DNA from: an uncultured Solobacterium sp.
GTDB taxonomy: Bacteria; Bacillota_I; Bacilli_A; Erysipelotrichales; Erysipelotrichaceae
Assembly: GCA_905235315.1 (NCBI GenBank)
Contig: CAJOLG010000091.1
Coordinates: 1-7,428 of the forward strand
Reading direction: 5' to 3'
Length of the DNA stretch: 7,428 bases
Shown: piece by piece, positions 6,334 to 7,428 of the stretch
Layout: each line of letters opens with the position of its first letter
Numbering within the stretch: position 1 is the stretch's first letter
The notes under the pieces: model-generated
Seen by the model: the letters and a program-made list of their open reading frames with translations, nothing else
The model's database searches: none
What the model was told of the DNA's origin: nothing
Program-made: the position numbers and the translations under genes

Positions 6334-7149
6334 ATGAACTTATTGGTTTTACTGCTTAAGCTTCTTATGACCAAGGAGTCTTTAAACGCGGCATCCAAGA
6401 AAACCGGTATTTCCAAGGAAATGATCCGCAAACTGCTTCCGCTCGCCATTCCTCTGCTGATCAAGTACATGACCCGCAACGCATCTTCCAAGAACGGTGC
6501 GGCATCCCTGCTGAGTGCGCTCGGCCAGCACACCAGCAACCGTTCCCTGGCGGAACAGATCAGCGATGTTGATGAGAAAGACGGCGGAAAGATCATCAGC
6601 CACATCCTCGGGGATGATAAAGATGAAGTCACAGAGCGTCTTGCGAAGCAGTCCGGTCTCAGTAAGGCCGCGGTTCTCGCGATTCTTGCGGCGATCGCAC
6701 CGGCAATTCTCAGCACGCTTTCCGCGTCGAACCAGCAGCAGGTACAGCAGCAGCCGGCAGCCAACAGTACGGCGGATCTCTCCAGCCTGATGAGCCTGTT
6801 CGGCGGCCAGGCGGCACAGCCCGTACAGCAGCAGGCACAGCAGCCGACGTCCGGCCTTGGCCTTCTGAATTCCCTGCTTGGAAACCAGCAGGTACAGCAG
6901 CCCGTTCAGCAGCCGGTACAGCAGCAGTCGTCCGGCCTCGGACTTCTGAATTCACTGCTTGGCAGCCAGCAGGCACAGCAGCCGGTACAGCAGCAGGCGT
7001 CCGGTCTTGGTCTGCTTGGATCCCTGATGGGAGCCCTGATGGGAGTGAACGCACTCCAGCAGCAGGCGCAGCAGCCGCAGCCGCAGCTGACAGAATCTTC
7101 CATTGACGGAACCGATCTTCTCGCGCTGCTCAGCCAGCTTGCGAAGTAA
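6334..7149 (+). CDS. DUF937-domain protein with Q/P-rich repetitive C-terminal tail
   Basis: This 271-residue protein has no known function. Residues 1-130 look like a DUF937 domain: helical, Ala/Leu-rich, with the typical GGKIISHILG (84-93) followed by SGLSKAAVLAILAAIAPAIL (107-126). The domain appears to be two related halves: residues 24-46 align with 107-129 at a fixed offset of 83, sharing G-[IL]-S-K, a hydrophobic ladder and Pro40/Pro123. Residues 134-250 are low complexity. Gln/Pro linkers (QQPVQQQ type) separate short Leu/Gly-rich units, SGLGLLNSLLG at 173-183 and 200-210 and SGLGLLGSLMG at 223-233, with a weaker copy near 150-158. The end (252-271) returns to an acidic/hydrophobic helix. 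The N-terminus (LLVLLLKLL) is hydrophobic but short and mixed with Lys; I see no clear signal peptide or full membrane span. Expression signals are strong (TATAAT, AGGAGGT, own terminator), consistent with an abundant single-gene product. The family call rests on remembered motif patterns; an assembly or scaffolding role is only a guess. Confidence 0.82.
   Translation: MNLLVLLLKLLMTKESLNAASKKTGISKEMIRKLLPLAIPLLIKYMTRNASSKNGAASLLSALGQHTSNRSLAEQISDVDEKDGGKIISHILGDDKDEVTERLAKQSGLSKAAVLAILAAIAPAILSTLSASNQQQVQQQPAANSTADLSSLMSLFGGQAAQPVQQQAQQPTSGLGLLNSLLGNQQVQQPVQQPVQQQSSGLGLLNSLLGSQQAQQPVQQQASGLGLLGSLMGALMGVNALQQQAQQPQPQLTESSIDGTDLLALLSQLAK
6733..7086 (+). repeat. In-gene imperfect repeat array (CAG-rich linkers and SGLGLLNSLLG units)
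   Basis: Within the DUF937 gene, CAG-rich stretches (CAGCAG, GTACAGCAG, CCGGTACAG) alternate with 33-base units at 6850-6882, 6931-6963 and 7000-7032. Spacing between unit starts is 81 then 69 bases, so linker length varies. The first two units encode identical peptides but differ at four synonymous positions, so the array is not a very recent duplication. The CAG-rich parts could vary in copy number by slippage. Confidence 0.85.
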
Positions 7150-7167
7150 TCCGTTTTTATCCTTCAC

Positions 7168-7214
7168 AAAAGGGGAGAATGTCCGAAACACAGCAGGGAT
7201 GTTCTCCTTTTTTT
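7168..7214 (+). terminator. Intrinsic terminator of the DUF937 gene
   Basis: The 7168-7184 arm pairs with 7197-7213 (core GGAGAA with TTCTCC, with some G-U pairs) around a 12-nt loop, and a run of seven T follows the core. It starts 18 nt after the TAA stop and isolates this gene from the downstream tRNA. Confidence 0.9.
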
Positions 7215-7262
7215 AATTCATTGCGGCTGATTATGAATTCCCTGCTTTGGACGATTTTTGTC

Positions 7263-7291
7263 TTGAATTCTGGTTTTGGTGGTGTTACTAT
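7263..7291 (+). promoter_or_regulatory. Promoter of tRNA-Asn
   Basis: TTGAAT (7263-7268) and TACTAT (7286-7291) are separated by 17 bp, and a TG one base before the -10 makes it an extended -10. The predicted start, near 7298, is a few bases before the mature tRNA end at 7302. The rest of 7215-7301 shows no other feature. Confidence 0.7.
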
Positions 7292-7301
7292 ATGTGAGCA
7301 C

Positions 7302-7377
7302 GCCTCAATAGCTCAGTCGGCAGAGCGAGCGGCTGTTAACCGCTAGGTCACAGGTTCGAGCCCTGTTTGAGGCGCCA
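7302..7377 (+). tRNA. tRNA-Asn (anticodon GUU)
   Basis: A full cloverleaf of 76 nt folds. The acceptor stem is GCCTCAA with TTGAGGC (7302-7308/7367-7373). The D stem is GCTC/GAGC (7311-7314/7323-7326). The anticodon stem AGCGG/CCGCT encloses loop CTGTTAA with GTT at 7335-7337. The T stem is ACAGG/CCTGT with loop TTCGAGC. The discriminator is G and CCA is encoded at 7375-7377. It decodes AAC and AAU. It has its own promoter and terminator, so it is probably a single-tRNA unit. Confidence 0.97.
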
Positions 7378-7385
7378 TTATTTCG

Positions 7386-7421
7386 AAAGGCGCACCGATG
7401 TTCAATCAAGTGCGTCTTTTT
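7386..7421 (+). terminator. Intrinsic terminator after tRNA-Asn
   Basis: Arm 7386-7395 (AAAGGCGCAC) pairs with 7410-7419 (GTGCGTCTTT), ten pairs with one G-U, around a 14-nt loop, and ends in a run of five T. It starts 8 nt after the encoded CCA. Confidence 0.85.
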
Positions 7422-7428
7422 ACGTATT

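Noticed and set aside
6733..7086. Repeat array as a CRISPR
   Set aside because: The repeats are in frame inside a protein gene, are imperfect, and are separated by repetitive linkers, not by unique spacers.
6291..7191. Cys- and Arg-rich minus-strand frames opposite the DUF937 gene
   Set aside because: The cysteine and alanine runs are the complement of CAG-rich glutamine linkers, not a real cysteine-rich protein.
7302..7428. tRNA-Asn as an integration site for a mobile element
   Set aside because: No repeat of the tRNA 3' end and no integrase gene is visible; the tRNA is followed directly by its terminator and the window ends soon after.

Overview
The window looks like chromosomal core-genome DNA from a moderately GC-rich Bacillota (Firmicutes) bacterium, probably a gut-type anaerobe. 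This rests on strong AGGAGG-type ribosome binding sites, U-tract terminators, a split cobalamin-dependent methionine synthase, a glycyl-radical-enzyme activase and a CCA-encoding tRNA. I cannot place it to genus. Coding density is high. I see no CRISPR array, insertion sequence, phage gene or other sign of recent transfer.

Left part (1-3627, minus strand): a three-gene one-carbon/methionine operon, transcribed right to left. metF (5,10-methylenetetrahydrofolate reductase) is followed by a stand-alone methionine synthase reactivation-domain protein, then by metH (homocysteine-, folate- and cobalamin-binding modules). metH runs off the left edge inside its B12 domain. Both junctions are 4-bp ATGA stop/start overlaps, so the genes are very likely co-translated. 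MetF makes 5-methyl-THF, MetH uses it to methylate homocysteine through cob(I)alamin, and the separate activation protein should re-methylate oxidised cobalamin with AdoMet.

Middle (3628-4707): a 124-bp divergent intergenic region separates metF from a plus-strand radical-SAM glycyl-radical-enzyme activating protein, whose partner enzyme is not in the window. A long bidirectional hairpin terminator (4661-4700) closes this gene and the converging gene to its right.

Right part (4708-7428): a minus-strand M32 (Taq/Pfu-type) metallocarboxypeptidase; a 132-bp divergent spacer; and a plus-strand DUF937-type protein of unknown function with strong expression signals. Its C-terminal half is a Q/P-rich array of short Leu/Gly-rich repeats. 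It has its own terminator. A tRNA-Asn(GUU) with its own promoter and terminator ends the window.

Most of this is ordinary housekeeping DNA. The least understood item is the DUF937 protein, with its internal pseudo-duplication and bead-and-linker tail. Second is the orphan activase with a reduced auxiliary cysteine set.
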